Shown piece after piece: positions 43,931-56,937 of a stretch of 64,000 nucleotides of DNA. Source of the DNA: Ricordea florida (taxonomy: Eukaryota; Cnidaria; Anthozoa; Corallimorpharia; Ricordeidae); NCBI GenBank assembly GCA_949710005.1, contig OX453276.1, positions 24,280,849 through 24,344,848 on the forward strand, read 5' to 3'. The notes under the pieces were generated by a model that was not told the DNA's origin, did not search any database, and worked only from the letters and a program-made list of their open reading frames with translations. How positions within the stretch are numbered: the stretch's first letter is position 1; each line of letters starts with the position of its first letter. Both the position numbers and the translations under genes were made by a program.

Positions 43931-45952
43931 AGAAAACAGGAAAACTTGAAATGAAATCAACCAAAATCTTGCAAATCCATCACAATCAGATCAAAATAAA
44001 CCAAAATCAGATCAAGATGTGACCAAAATCCCAAAAATCAGATCAAAATAGGATAGGACGAAAGTCCAACGAAAGCCAACAAAATCTAACAAAACCATGC
44101 ATGATTCATCATACAGAGCAGAATCAAAATCAAAATCAGAAATAGACCAAAAACCCTAATCAAAATCTATGGAACAGGTCCCTGACCACCAATCGACCAA
44201 TAGTCTCGACCAATTTCCGTAGAATTTGGGAATTGCTAGCATTCCCAAGCATTTCCAAGCAGCTCCAAGCATTTCTTAGCATTTCCTAACAAATTTCAAA
44301 CAAATTGGAAGCAAAATACTAACCGATTATCAGAAAATAAACTGAGAATAGTCAATATTTGATCGATAGTAATGATTCGTCTTTAATTCCCATAATGCAT
44401 CAGCCACCAGAAACATCTAGAATGTTAATTTTCCCTGGCCTGTAGTATTTCTCCGGATGGTGAGTCCCCCGGGGTGAGTCGCACGTCGTCATGCGTGTCA
44501 GTTAATGACCAACCAGATCCATGGATATTATTATCAAAGTCAGTTCTCAGATCAACCCATAAGGCGAATTTATCCTCATAAAAATCACTCTCGCTCATAT
44601 TACGGGAACCACACCTTTGTTTAATACTATTCCAAAAATCGGTTGGCAGCATGCCATTGGAATATAATCGGTTTGGAATCTCATCGACATCAACAATAAG
44701 CAAAGTACTATATAAAAAACTTTCCGAATCTCTCATACCATTATAACTTTCATCCATAAAAAGACACAATATTCCAGTTGCTGGTCTTCTTGGAAACATT
44801 TTAAATGTGCTTGTAGACAATCGCATCTTTCTTCAAATTCTCATCAATAATAGAAGTTTCCACTAGATGGATATTTTCATAGAAATATCCCTTTCCAACC
44901 TGGTAGGGTGTTTTGGCTTCTTGAGGTAGATAATCACTGGTTATACATTTAATCTAATTCAGTATTGGTTAATTGGTAATTCGGGGGCTTGTCGACATGC
45001 GTATAGTAAACAATATCATTCACCGGCGTTAGTGTCATTTCAAATTTCAACGCGTCTCTTAATGCTTTTGGGTAGAATACACCACCGTCACTGAGAATCG
45101 ATGATCTAGGGGAATGCAATATTTTTTATGAATGGCTGAAAGCAGAACGTCTTTGGATTTTGTAGTATCCTTACTACCTGTATTAGTACATAACTTTCAG
45201 ATATTTTCTGTAGATATACCTTGTCTTCACAAGTCTTTAGAAGTAAGTCATTGTATGTCATTAATAAGTCATACCGTTGAATATCTTGTTGCAGTTCACT
45301 GACCCTCATTTGGTTTACTATATTCTAACCGATATTATGCAGTACCGTATTATTCGCATGTCCTGTGACTATTAAGTTAAATATCAGAGATACACTATTG
45401 GGTACCATAACAATATCCTCATATAAACTAGGTATATCCACTTCCAACGTTTCACCGGGGTTTGCAGTGGATGGATTTAATGTAATTCTGTGTAACGTAG
45501 ATTAATTCTGCTTTTAAACCGTATGGCATTCGTGAGTATCTGACAGGTCTGACAGGATTATATGTTTCGCTTACTGATATTTTAATCTGAAATTTGATAC
45601 GCTCAGCGATTTTAATTAATGTTATATGACGCGTTTAAGTTATACCAACATCACGTTGGTTGGATAAATGAGTGGTGACAACAGCGTTGGTGGAATATTT
45701 ATATGCCGTCGCTAGATATTCTACGGAAATTTGACGAGACGATTGGTCGATTGCTGGTCAGAGGCCTGACCCATAGATTTTGATTGGTCTATTTTGATTT
45801 TGATTCCGCTCTGTATGATGAATCACGGTTTTGTTAGATTTTGTTGGACTTTCGTCCCATGCTATTTTGATCTGAATTTTGGGATTTTGGTCCCATTTTG
45901 ATCTGATTTTGGTTGATTTTGGTTGATTTACATTTTAATTTTTCCTGTTTCT
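43931..45952 (-). mobile_element. long-TIR element with Polinton-type protein remains
   Basis: Inverted ends of about 295 bases (43931-44225) and about 235 bases (45717-45952), rich in caaaatcagatcaaaat words, enclose 1.5 kb. Inside, minus-strand fragments read LNPSTANPGETLEVDIPSLY, IVMVPNSVSLIFNLIVTGHA, QRYDLLMTYNDLLL and (44,425-44,826) FALWVDLRTDFDNNIHGSGW. I recall this protein type as common in cnidarian genomes and linked to Polinton-like elements. Assignment to a capsid-like protein is uncertain. Stops and frame changes show it is dead, and at 2 kb it is an internal-deletion derivative. Confidence 0.68.
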
Positions 45953-45959
45953 TTTTTAT

Positions 45960-47950
45960 GCGGCCGCCATATTGGCCTAGGACCCTCATTTCTACTAGAC
46001 AGCACTCAACTTTTTTTTAGTAGGAACTAGTTTTGTAAACTACATCACGCATAATTTGATGTATCCAAACTATCAACCAAGTAACAAATGTAATCTTCAT
46101 CAGTCCATGTATGAAATGAAAAAAAATTTCGAGAGTTTAATTTAGCATTTAATGTTGTCAGTAAAATTTAACCTTCTTAAAATCATTGAAACCAGGAACC
46201 TCAATCTGAAGTTCATTACACTACAAATCCCATCACCCTCCGCGAAGCGTTTTATAACCCTTGATCCTTTGCGAAAGTGTCGTCGATCCGTTACGTGCGT
46301 TTCGTCGATGCTTTGCGAGCAGCGTTCACCAAAATCGAGCTTTTCTCTGGCACCTTTGCTGCTGAACAATGCACCATATTATCTACGCCGGGACTTCCGA
46401 GGCACCTCCCCGGGGCTAACAATTACCGCTTGCGGGAATTCCCCTGCTACATTAAAGAGCAAAATTAATGCACTGCACCTATCTAGGGTAATTAGTTAGT
46501 AATTTTTACCAATGGCCGCATGCATTAGAGTCTCTCTTCCCCCCTGAATAGATGTTGCCACCAAAACAAAACATTGAAAGGGAGGAGGGGGGGGGGGGTG
46601 GGAGGGGATGAAAAATCAGCAAAATTTTATGCTGGTAGTCGTTTAAAGGAGGAAGCGGTGCTCTTTACTCATAGTGTCTCAATAAGTTTGTCACCTGTTG
46701 TAGCACAAAGCCCAAGTGTGGGCGAGAAGGGGGACACTCATTATAGTCACATTGATATTGCCCCGGGTCTCTATTGCCCGACACTGGTTAGTTGATACTG
46801 TGACTACTTTGTGGCGGATATTTTCGTCTTCTCCGTTTTGCCAACTACTTGTTAATGCCAGTGGTCTACAGATACTTCCGAAATGTGCAGGTTGACAGGA
46901 ACCCCTGTTATGTACAACGACCTCACAGTCTCCTTCGTACCGTTCTTTGGGAAGGAATAGAAAAATCAGTGGAAAGCCCCTCACCCCCATACTCGGGGAT
47001 TAGCCTGGGCATTAGACTATGCCTCCCAACTAAATGAAGCAAATTCCCTGCTATGCGGGGCAATTTCTTATGTCAAAACCTCATTTATGTACTCCGCCCC
47101 CGGGGCAAACTTAAAAAATCACAAATGCACAACGTTGACCACAATTAATTTATTTCAAGAATTGTGCCTCAAATTGATGATTGAACTCTTACAAAACCTT
47201 TTTCAATGTCTTCATAAATTAGATGAAACAATCATGGTTTGCTCTACTCCTTTGGTAAGACATATTTCCGTGAACTTTTCTCTGAGCATGTAAATGAATA
47301 AACTGAAACACGGTGATTCAAGCAACGCATCAACACAAAACAAGTTAAAGATACACTTAAAATTGTAAATTTGGCAATATATACCTTCCTTTAATCACAG
47401 AATTGGCTAAAACCACTCCTTAAAAAAGCAATATCAATTACAGGCATGAAAAGAATGGATTTTAAATCGTACATTAACCTTCTTTTATGCGGCCGCCATT
47501 TTGAGATCATACGCTTTCCCAGTGTTCTTTGCATACCTATTGAAGATTGCTTGAAAAGCGAAATCTCCGCCAAAGCCCCGCTAGCGGTCCCCGGTTGCTG
47601 TTGGCTGTGTCTAATGTTGCCGAAAATCCCGCACACTGGGACAAAGGTGACCACTGAAAACCGCTGAAATCCCCCGCATTCCCCGTGTATGGGGGTGTGG
47701 GGCTTTCCACTGACTAGTGCATAACGCGTGACAAGGCCAACAGCGCGGCTGTGAAGGCGGGTTGGCAATCTTGTGGTTATATGCAAAAAAAGAACAAACC
47801 AAGCGCAACAGTCCCAAAGGACGTCTATTGTTCTCGCTACTCTTTTCTTGAAAAAAGGAGGCGTATGCATAATGAAGTAGGGACATGCGCCGAAATCTTG
47901 GCGTAATCTGATTGGCCCGCTTCAGTAGAGTGGCGAATCGCGTTTGGTGA
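45960..47950. other. no gene seen; repeat-like sequence
   Basis: It contains a G-run (46,585-46,600) and dispersed words such as cccccatacncgggg on both strands (46,980 and 47,680). Open frames of 115 and 159 codons lack domains, splice context or plausible composition. Confidence 0.5.
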
Positions 47951-47957
47951 GAAAATA

Positions 47958-49343
47958 GGGACTTTAAGATACGAGACGCGACGGCTTCTAGAACGCGGTG
48001 GCTGTCAAAGGACTGGAACTAGAACGTCGCCGTTTGCGCGGAAAAAGTTAAGTTAAGATCCCCGGCGCGATGCAAGACGACGCGGCTGCGAAACGCTCTT
48101 TATCAGTGTGATTCTTCAGCAATTCTTTCGCAGAAATATCCATGGAAATGCTCTGTTTGTGTCTATTAGAAGAGATCATAAAAACACACAAAGCTTAAAT
48201 GTGCTAGTTAAGCGGCAGATGAACGCAATAAATCGAGAAATGTAACGGTACAAGAGACGAGGAAAGTATGCAGAAGACTCTTGCATTCACTTTTTGAAGT
48301 TGTAGATCGTGACTTACTTACAAGCCTTGCTCGAAGACACTGCCATTTTATAAGCTTAGTACACCTGAAAGAAATTTTAATTTAAAAAAACTAGAAGGGC
48401 ACTCGATAGAACGCATACCTCCGCCCCGCCACATATTGTTGTTTTAAGAGTTTGAATCCACAAATAAGAGCTATTTGAAGAAAAGTATATCCGATTAAGG
48501 AGTAATATTGTTGTTTTTCCCACAAATCGCTTCTTCGCCTTCGATAACTTGGAATCAGGTGAATGGCATCAAGTTTCAAAACTGTTTTCTACCGTGGGAA
48601 CCAAGAAAGCTGATTGGTCAACATTAATTCGATTAGTAAACAAACTCAATTATCACTGAAATTTCCGTAAAACCTTAGAAAATTTTCTGGTAAAATCGCT
48701 CAGCTTAAACACAAGAATTGCGGTGCGATATACAGTCTGGTAGATTTTTTGCGGTCGTGGAACCAGCCATATAGTATACAATATATACAAAAGTTAGGCG
48801 TAAACTGACATTCACGTTTGTTCGAAGCCGTACTATCAAGTGTAGCCCGAGTGAACGCTCCCGAGAGCGTCTAGTCTGGATCTGAGATCCGGAGTTTAAT
48901 CCGGATAAATCCCAAATTTTAATCGATTGATCCTGGGTATATTTGCGACCTTTCCACCAAATTTGGTGCAAATCCGTTGATTAGTTTTTGCGTAAAACGA
49001 TTAACAGACAGACAAACAGACAGGCGTGAAAACATAACCTCCTTGGCGGAGGTAAAAATTCAAAATCCTTCCATAGCTACGATCTAAAATGTCACCAGAA
49101 ATTACGTCCAATGATCCTAGATTGCTAATTTTTCATGTTTAGAGGAATATATCATTATTTAAGTTAAGCACTGGTAGGAATATGCTCACGTTTTGTACAG
49201 AACGTCAAAATTGCCAATCCCACGTTCTCGACGCGACGTGATACCATCAGGAAGATGGCGTGAGCATGCGCAATATGTCACCTCTTTAAAAATTAACTTC
49301 CGGCCGCGTCTTACAGCCGTCGCGTCTCGAATCTTAAAGTCCC
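47958..49343. mobile_element. 1.39 kb TIR element, TA-flanked
   Basis: Ends gggactttaagatacgagac and its complement (one mismatch) are bordered by TA on both sides. Within it is a repeat (48,484-48,878) shared with 35,548-35,935. On the minus strand an ATG exon (48,322-48,346, MAVSSSKA, donor CTT|gtaagt) may be a relict 5' exon of its own gene. Its right end lies 126 bases before the STRA6-like start codon. Confidence 0.72.
48484..48878. repeat. dispersed repeat shared with 35,548-35,935
   Basis: Both copies contain attgttgtttttcccaca, ccgtgggaaccaagaaagct and agcccgagtgaacgctcccg in the same order and orientation. Confidence 0.8.
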
Positions 49344-49468
49344 TAATGACATTTGACACCGCGAATACTCGCAGCTAGACGTTTCTCGGAAAGATCGTCT
49401 CATTTCGTAGTAAACATCGAAGGAAAGCAACGACACAAAGACCGAAACACAGAGATAAAACAGTAACA

Positions 49469-49503
49469 ATGGCCTCTAGTGGGAACAGCTCCAACACAAC
49501 CGA
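49469..49503 (+). CDS. STRA6-like exon 1
   Basis: ATG GCC TCT..., donor ACCGA|gtaagt, phase 2. N-glycosylation-like NSS and NTT sequons suit an extracellular N-terminus. Confidence 0.65.
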
Positions 49504-52500
49504 GTAAGTGAAAGAAAACCAAGTCGATCCTGTCATATAATTCAGTATCAGGAACCTTAAGAACCGTTCTCTCCAAAACGACGACGTGAAAGGCCGCGGA
49601 GGACGTGAGCATAAGTAGAGAAATGTTCAGTTTACTCAGATAACGTAAAAGCCGGTCATGCAAGTTAAATTCCTGAACAATTGGCATGACTTTCACGAGG
49701 AGAATGTGTTGGAATAATTGCAATTTCATTGCAGTAATACGAATTTATGTTCTTCGTAGTCGTTCTCGTTGACGTCGGCGCCGTCCTTGCTTAAGGTCCC
49801 TATCGCCTGGAAAGCAGTTTCGGGTTAAAGGTCTGCAAGCATCCAGCGAGTCCCACTCGCGACAAACCAGACGTTGGAATGCGAATTACTTACCTGTTTG
49901 CAAACTTGTTCTGTCAGCAAATACTGACTCCAACTTCCGTGAAAGTTTGATTGGCAAAAACGTCTGTTTCTGAACTACCGCGTAAATTGTAGTGCCCGAA
50001 ATCGGCCGGTAAAGTGAACCCACGTTTTGTAGAGAAGAGCGTTTGTTTTCGTCTAGCCAGGTTTCCCATATAGGTCTCCGCGATTGAGAGGGCTAACATA
50101 GTTACCGATACCTGACTATATCATCGTACCCAAGCTTAATTGTCACAATTCTGGGCTAAACTTTAGAATATCCCGCAATTTCATTAACATACTGATGAAT
50201 AAGAATAGAGCGTTTTCACATGACGTCACAGCAGCCATATTGGTGTTCCAAAACAATGAAACGGCGGCCATGTTGGTGTTCCAAAGTAATCCTCTAGGAG
50301 TTGAACTCTTTTCTTATGTAAAAACTTTATTTTGTTCCAAAAAATTTGCATGGCTGCTGGTCACGTGAGTGAAAACGCTCTATAGAGTCCATTGTAATAT
50401 GGCTCGTTCTTTAAAAGAAACCGACACCTGTAAATAAAGTGGCGGGGTATTCTTAAGTTGCTTCCAATTCTGTCAATACTGTAACTCGCTCCATCCACTT
50501 ATTTTTGAAAGAGTTTGTTAGGGTGCGTCGATAAAATTGATTGAACGGAGGCGTGGCTGCATGAGGAAACATGATCACAGCTTCGTAGTTAACTGCTATG
50601 AAAGTACCTGTTAAGCGCAATGTTGGCAGTCACTGTGTTAAAACTTATTTCAGATTATGATTTCTCACGATCAGATATATTTTTATTTTTTCATGATCAT
50701 TTAGGGCAGAATCTTGTCCCATTGAACAACATTTGTTTGATTTGGGAAGTCTTGGACCAGCTGTAAGTTTTAATTGGTAAATAGAAGATTATAATGAAAG
50801 CTTGTTTCAATTTTGCTGTGTCTAAGTATATGCACTGAATTAGTGAGACCTTTATGAGGGAAATTGGGCAATGGCTCTGTTTTTTGAAGAGTTTGATTTA
50901 AGCCTCTTACACAAGTCTTAATAGAGGGGAGACATGTTACTTTTGGAAATCCCTTTAACCCTAGATGTGCAAGCCATTTTAGGGGGGGTACCCTGAAATG
51001 CCAGGGCATTTTAGTGGAAATGGGTGCTTGTACTGAAATAAACATAGAAATGCAACCAAGGGTCATAGACAGATCGTTCAGTTGCAAGTTATTAGAATAT
51101 TATTAATATTGTTTCCATGGTTATCAAAGTAAATAATTTGCCAAAACATAGACTTCAAAAAATTATAAGTGAACTTAAGGGTGTCAGTTTTATCAAAAGT
51201 CTATGAAATACTGCTGAATGAAGGCCATCAATCCAAAGTCTGTCCTTTAAAGAACAGTTGTACTGTATACTTGGTAGCCTACAGAAATAACTATTAAATA
51301 GTAAGCAGGGCAATAATATATGTATATGCATAATTAATGATTACTTGGCAAAACATCAACTCTTAAAATGGCTCGACTGAATAAGAACCAGGCTTGTAAC
51401 AACTTTCCTTTTAAAAATGAACCAGGTTTGGGCGAGGTAGACACTAAAAAATACACTAAAATGGATGATTTTAGAGTTCAGGCAAAGAAACGAAGAGAAA
51501 GGTAGTCCAATTAAACTACATATTGAGGTTTTCGTACTTCGCATAATTTACATTGCAACTTTTCGAAATTCTGTAGCATAGTAGCACATTGGTCGTTCAA
51601 ACCTTAACTTTTGGTAGCCCTGGTCAGTTTCAACTTGCCACTGGCGACCGTGCAACCGCCAATTTTTAGCCCTGCATATATAACTGTTTGTTTGGTGGAA
51701 AATGGACTACTGTGGGTTGTTTACTGGTATTTTTCAACTCCCTCTTATGCTGCTTTGGTGAATATGCTTATCATGCCTGGTATTAAACACTGTTTACTTG
51801 TTTACCTGTAGTGAACATGCAAAATTCATCTCTTTCATTTTCAGCTTGCCATCATCTTCTTTTTGGCATTTCTCAAGCAACGTGTTAACTACAAGCTTGA
51901 ATATTGTGGTGGCCATCCAGGACTGCTGTTGTGCGTTAAGTGCTAACATTGTTAATGATCTAATTACAAAGTGAGATAGGCTGAGCAAAAACAAATTAAT
52001 ATATGGTGGACTGTTATCAAATTTTTTCCATTTATATTACTATTGAAAAGTAATGTCGTAACAAGGACTGTAAATCCTCTACTGAGCCACCTGGGTGGCT
52101 TATTTATATTAGTTACTTTTGGAGGCAGTTTATAGAGAGAGATGGCCAATTCAGCTAAATTAATTTAGCGTAAACCATATTGAAGAGTTTTCATTTTGTA
52201 GCTTTGGCAGCTTTTTCACCTTTGTTTATGCTACAAGAATCCTATAAACACTCTGAAAATACAGGTTAAAAGGCCATAAACCTATGGTAGAGCTAACTAG
52301 TAGACTAATTAAGCAGTCTTGGAACTTTTGATTTTACATTAATCATATCCCCCAAATCAAATACGTAGGCATCACAAACTGAACTGCTTTAAGACATGAA
52401 TAAAGCACAGTACAGTACTTAATTCCACTATGGAATTATTGTGCATGTCATTTTTTTCTTCATGGAAGGATGGGTGGTTTTAAAGACAGGGCTGCAAAAA

Positions 52501-55500
52501 GGCATAAATTTATGACAGAGTTGGCTATACCAGGCTATGTGCACTTGTAGTCTTCAAACTTATGATTTTATGTTAATCATTCCCTGAATCTGGTGCAAAT
52601 AGCAACCAAAAACTGATCTGCATATAGGTGAATAAATCATACTACTTAATCCTACAAGGGAAATTTCATTATATCATGTTTTTTTTCTTCTGGGGAGAAG
52701 ACGTGGCTTATGTGGGGGGGGGGGGGGGGGGGGGAGGAGGAGGGGGTGGTGCAGTTTCTTTTTCCTGTAGAGAAGTGGCTTATAAGGGGGGCTGGGCAGC
52801 TTATTTGAGATGTTGGCTTAGTAGAGTTTTTATGGTGTGCATGTGAATGATACATTGAAAATTTTACCACCATTTTTCTGCTGATGTTTTATTACATTGT
52901 ATTTTTATACAAATGAACATTGGCAACTAAAGCTATACCTAAACTGCAGTCATGCTACACGTTATATTTTGTTCTCATAATTTAATTAATTTACAGTCTG
53001 ATATTTGCTCATGTATTCTTACATAAATTGCATCTTAGCAATTTGCAAAAGCAGCATTAAACATTGAATTTTATATACAGTTTACATTTAGTAATTTCAA
53101 AATTCAAATTTTGAAATTGCATCTTCGTTTAAGTTACTGTAAATTAAAAAATGGCAGGATTTGTATTTTTTAATACCCTCTGCTATATGTAAGGAACAAT
53201 TCAAGTTTGTGTGATATTGTTTGTTTTTTTTCCAGGCCAATCAACTTTCTAGGTCGTTATCAAAACCGATTTACCATTGCAGCTACATTTGGAGCCACAG
53301 CTAATACCTGCCTTGGACTTTTCTCGAGAGGAAGTAGTGTTATATTTATTTTACCTGGACCCACCTGGGTGAAAGGTTTGTATATTGAATTATGTAATTT
53401 ATAAATTATTAACATGTAATAATGAGCATGTTTCTCTTTTAAATATATTACAACAACAAATAGTAAAAAGCTCATCAGAATTTTTTTATGTCCAAGACAA
53501 AATCAGTTACATCTTCGTAGCTCTATTATAAAAATTATTACTAGTTTGGAGCCCAAATTTTGAACATATTCACTTAATTAATATGCACATTTTGCATTTA
53601 CATGTAGGCAATATGTTGCATGAAAACTGTTATTTAACACTGGTATAGCAATTTTTCTCAAGGGAAACTGGCCACAATTTCTTTTCGAGATTGCAGTGAT
53701 GATGCGCATTTTGGAGTTTTTGCAATGAATTATAATTTCTACTACCGGTAATTGTAAGAAAAAGTGATAATGTTGGCTTAAATCTTTCTTCCACAGTTCA
53801 CATCTATGAAATTTTCATATTTTCACATACAGTACCGCCTGAAAGTATTTACCCTTTTACCGAGGTTTTGCCACGGATGATTCGCAGATGAACACCGCGT
53901 TCTCGCCTCAGCAATGACGCGGCATGCCGAAATTTTACTGCGGTTTTACCTAGGTCTGCTGCGGCACAGAATACCGCAGTAAACAGTAAGACGCGGTGCA
54001 GTTGAATAGGCTAAATAACCTTTTGTTTCGATTCATTAGTTTTACAATGCCATCTTTTACACTTTGGTGATAAATCATGTATCCGTCATATCACCAAAAG
54101 ACCCCGCTGTAACATTGCTAATTGCACAAGACTTTACATTTTATCAATTTCATGTTGTAAATGGGAAAGGGAATGAAGGAAATGCACGTTTGTTTTGTTT
54201 TCGGTTAAAAATACGATGCTATCATGATAAATAAATAGTTGCTGGCGCGAAGCTTCATGCGGGCATCTTTGCTTCAAGTATTTTCATCTTTAATGCGAAA
54301 ATTTACAAAAACTTTCTTCTAAGAATAAGTCTTTCTTCAGTCCGTGCTCAGAGTCCGAAAACCACCCGCACTCGAAAAGAGACTAGTGACACATTACAAT
54401 AGCCAGCGACAACAAGCTGTGTAACATTCATGTGCTCCACATCGTGTAACATGAGAAATCACGTTATTGTAGTCACATGCACACGTGGCGCTAAGCGTTG
54501 AGAGTTGTTTACATCTACGGTAGTTTTTTACGTTTGTGCATCGATCCCGAGAATGTGTCGAAAGTCGGAATACATACAGCTGAGATTGCTCTCGTTTTAT
54601 AAATCTAATGTAAAAATTGCTCAAGTTGTTTGGGAATTGGTCTAGGCTTTAGCGACAGCGACAATACCCAGCTTCCTGGTTAGGCGACATCGATATGGCG
54701 ACACGGCTCTTTACATTTAGCTCGATTATTTTCGCTTTCACATCTCTTTCATTTAGGTTAGTCAGCCATTCTACTACACTTTTTTAGCCAGGAAAACAGG
54801 TTGATCTGTTTTCAGTAAACAAGCCAAAACTTGCTTCTCTTTTCCCGATGTGATCGCATATTCGCCCAACGTTTCGTTAATTTTACCTGTCGCCTGAATT
54901 AAGGTAAGGGCCTCAATGCCCGCAAATATGTTCTGGCACACGCTTCCAAACAAAGATACGTACAGAATCTTTGTTGCGAGCGATATTCTGCTGATGGAGT
55001 GATGTTATATTCACTCCAAGGGACTTCTCTGTTGTTTTAAATGTAATTGAAATCCTCGAAAGTTCTGCATGACCGATAAACGGGTGTTGAGCATGGAAAT
55101 TCATGTGAAAAAGAGTAATTATAAAGGAAACAGTTTTAACAAAAGAAATTAGCTTCAGTTGTTTCTTCACTGAGGTATTCTGCGTCTTGTTTGCCGCGGC
55201 GTTCGGTCACGTCCGTCCAAGACGAGGTTGAGGAATTTTTCCCACCGCATTAAATTGGCGGCAGAACACATCGGCAAAGACGAGGTTTGACCGCGTCCCA
55301 ATGGGTAAATACTTTCAGGTGGTACTGTAATTTTCTCCATCTTCCATATGTGTGTTACAAACTCACTGTATTGACCAGCTCTCAGTTGGCTTTACAGCTC
55401 AGTTGGTTAGAGCATTGCACTGACATCACAACATCATGGGTTTGAATGATCCTGTTCAAGCCTGAATTTTCTTTCATATCTTATCTTTGCAACTTCTTAA

Positions 55501-56010
55501 GTTATTGCTTTGACAATCTTTCACTTATGAGTCTTTCTTCTTCAGTTCACAGACCAAGTATAATTGCCTCTGCAGCTACAATTCACATATGAAAACTTCA
55601 TCTCAGTGTTGCCTTGTATATTGATAAATAGCACATGCATTTCAGTCTTTCAGGGAATTATTGCTGTCCTTGTGTATGGAATCATCTTTTACCCATTTTT
55701 TGTTTGTCTCACAACTGAGCATAAGTTGTTTGGCTCACTTTTGGGCTTTTTGTACAGTGGTATTAGGTAAGTATAAAAATGACTGATAATACATTTTTCA
55801 AGTTAATATTATGATAATTATTCATAATCCCTAATGGGTTACTGGTACATCTGAACAATACAGGTTATTAGGAGGGATCTGTTTTGGTTTTTGATCAATT
55901 ATGTGCATCAGATTTCTGTGAGAAACTAGGAGTTTGGAAGTTTATGTTTTATCGTTTTCTGTTGCAGGTGTTCCATCACTTTCTACATAGCCTTTAACTG
56001 CAAAAGCAAA
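49469..56010 (+). CDS. STRA6-like multi-pass membrane receptor (5' six exons)
   Basis: Exons 49469-49503, 50705-50762, 51845-51930, 53236-53375, 55646-55766 and 55968-56010 join in frame (junction phases 2, 0, 2, 1, 2, 0). The product starts MASSGNSSNTTE, continues with an acidic Cys-containing segment, then TM LAIIFFLAFL. Next come GGHPGLLLPINFLGRYQNRF and ATFGATANTCLGLF, a proline-rich loop, TM FQGIIAVLVYGIIFYPFFVC, then LLGFLYSGIR. The order HPGLL-P-FL, AFGA-x-ANxC and a YPxFxC helix fits STRA6, the retinol-binding-protein receptor family. The remaining two thirds of the protein are not in view; after 56,010 the DNA is TE-rich, so the gene is either truncated or continues beyond 64,000. 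Confidence 0.72.
50206..50383. mobile_element. MITE with gagcgttttcac ends
   Basis: TA-flanked TIR gagcgttttcac and complement enclose about 150 bases with tgacgtca near the left end. Intronic. Confidence 0.75.
50705..50762 (+). CDS. STRA6-like exon 2
   Basis: Acceptor catttag, donor CAGCT|gtaagt. Encodes AESCPIEQHLFDLGSLGPA. Confidence 0.65.
51845..51930 (+). CDS. STRA6-like exon 3
   Basis: Acceptor ttttcag; TM LAIIFFLAFLKQRV and CGGHPGLL. Donor TT|gtgcgt is chosen because only phase 2 joins to exon 4 in frame. Confidence 0.68.
52706..52747. repeat. long G-run, G-quadruplex-prone
   Basis: About 24 consecutive G then GGAGGAGGAGGGGG on the plus strand, inside an intron of the STRA6-like gene. 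Confidence 0.85.
53236..53375 (+). CDS. STRA6-like exon 4
   Basis: Acceptor tttttccag, donor AAAG|gtttgt. Encodes PINFLGRYQNRFTIAATFG through PGPTWVK. Confidence 0.8.
53830..55327. mobile_element. 1.5 kb TA-flanked TIR element with exon-like cargo
   Basis: Ends cagtaccgcctgaaagtatt and its complement (one mismatch), TA on both sides, in intron 4 of the STRA6-like gene. CAGT-type ends and TA sites fit Tc1/mariner/pogo non-autonomous elements. Inside, 54695-54756 reads as a first exon encoding a signal-peptide-like sequence. Confidence 0.78.
54695..54756 (+). other. exon-like signal-peptide segment inside a TE
   Basis: ATG at 54695 opens MATRLFTFSSIIFAFTSLSF, followed by TTTAG|gttagt, an acceptable donor. 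20 codons + 2 bases. Could be a captured host first exon or chance. Confidence 0.4.
55382..55475 (+). mobile_element. degenerate tRNA-derived SINE
   Basis: The A-box-like agctcagttggttagagc is clear; the B-box region (ggtttgaatgatcctg) is broken. Related to 7109-7350. Confidence 0.65.
55646..55766 (+). CDS. STRA6-like exon 5
   Basis: Acceptor catttcag at 55644-55645 fits phase 1; a second AG nine bases on would break the frame. TM helix IIAVLVYGIIFYPFFVCL. Donor TTAG|gtaagt. Confidence 0.78.
55968..56010 (+). CDS. STRA6-like exon 6
   Basis: Acceptor gttgcag, donor CAAA|gtaagc. Encodes CSITFYIAFNCKSK. If unspliced, a stop follows two codons later. Confidence 0.62.
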
Positions 56011-56408
56011 GTAAGCTAGAATATTGTAATACTGTGTAAATAAATATACTTTTGATGTGTGAAGAAGTCTGTATAGTACTGCCAGTGAAAATTATACTCT
56101 CTGCTTATTATATGATATTAAGTTGACGATTTGACTGTTCCCACAGTTTTTAATATAATTGAAAATTTAGGCAAGGATGATATACTTAATTAGCAATGAA
56201 AACAATAATAAGTATACAATCAACCTGGCTTAAATTTTTAGGATTTGAATTTCAATAAAATTTTGAACATGTATGCTCTAGCTACCAGGTGCAAGGTGGT
56301 GCTTTAATATACATTTGTATATATACATATATGTATATATACAAATATATATACCAAAGTCCTTCCTACATAAAAGATCTTTTATCCCTGAAACCAGCTG
56401 CTAATTTA

Positions 56409-56935
56409 TAAACCCGCCAAAATAAAAAAACTACTCTTATCAAGCAAAAAAAAGCTGGCGGTCTGGACATGAAGGATTTTTCTCTCTTCGACAAAGCGCT
56501 TAAGTTAAACTGGGTGAAACGGTTATGTTCTAACTCTGATGCTCCATGGCAGTACATACCAAAATTGCTTCTAGCCAATGTAGGCGGTACAGAATTGTTT
56601 AAATGTAATTATGATTATAATTTCCTTGACCTAGACAACCATCTTCCAGCATTCTACAAACAAATCATTTTTTACTGGCAGGATATCGCAACGACCACAC
56701 CTAAAAATAAAAATGAGGTCCTCTCACAGCTAATCTGGAATAACTGTGAATAAGAAAATGGTATTCTTTCCTCATTGGTATCAAGCGGGAATAAAACAAA
56801 TCTTGGACATTTTTGACTCCAGTGAGGGCCACTTCCTTTCATTTAACTCCTTTCGCAATAAATTCAACATAAAATGCAACTTCTTGCAATATTATAGCAT
56901 TCTTTCTTCTATTCCCCAGCACCCTTTGTCCTAAC
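56409..56935 (+). pseudogene. L1/Tx1-type LINE C-terminal fragment
   Basis: KAGGLDMKDFSLFDKALKLN and WVKRL, then LPAFYKQIIFYWQDI. After a frameshift near 56,745 it continues with FFPHWYQAGIKQILDI and NKFNIKCNFLQYYSI to a stop. This is the region after the RT of L1/Tx1-like elements. Confidence 0.78.
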
Positions 56936-56937
56936 AA

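Noticed and set aside
46152..46499. 115-codon plus-strand frame
   Set aside because: No recognisable domain; overlapping frames of similar length on both strands.
47391..47870. 159-codon minus-strand frame
   Set aside because: No domain, no splice context, lies in repeat-like sequence.
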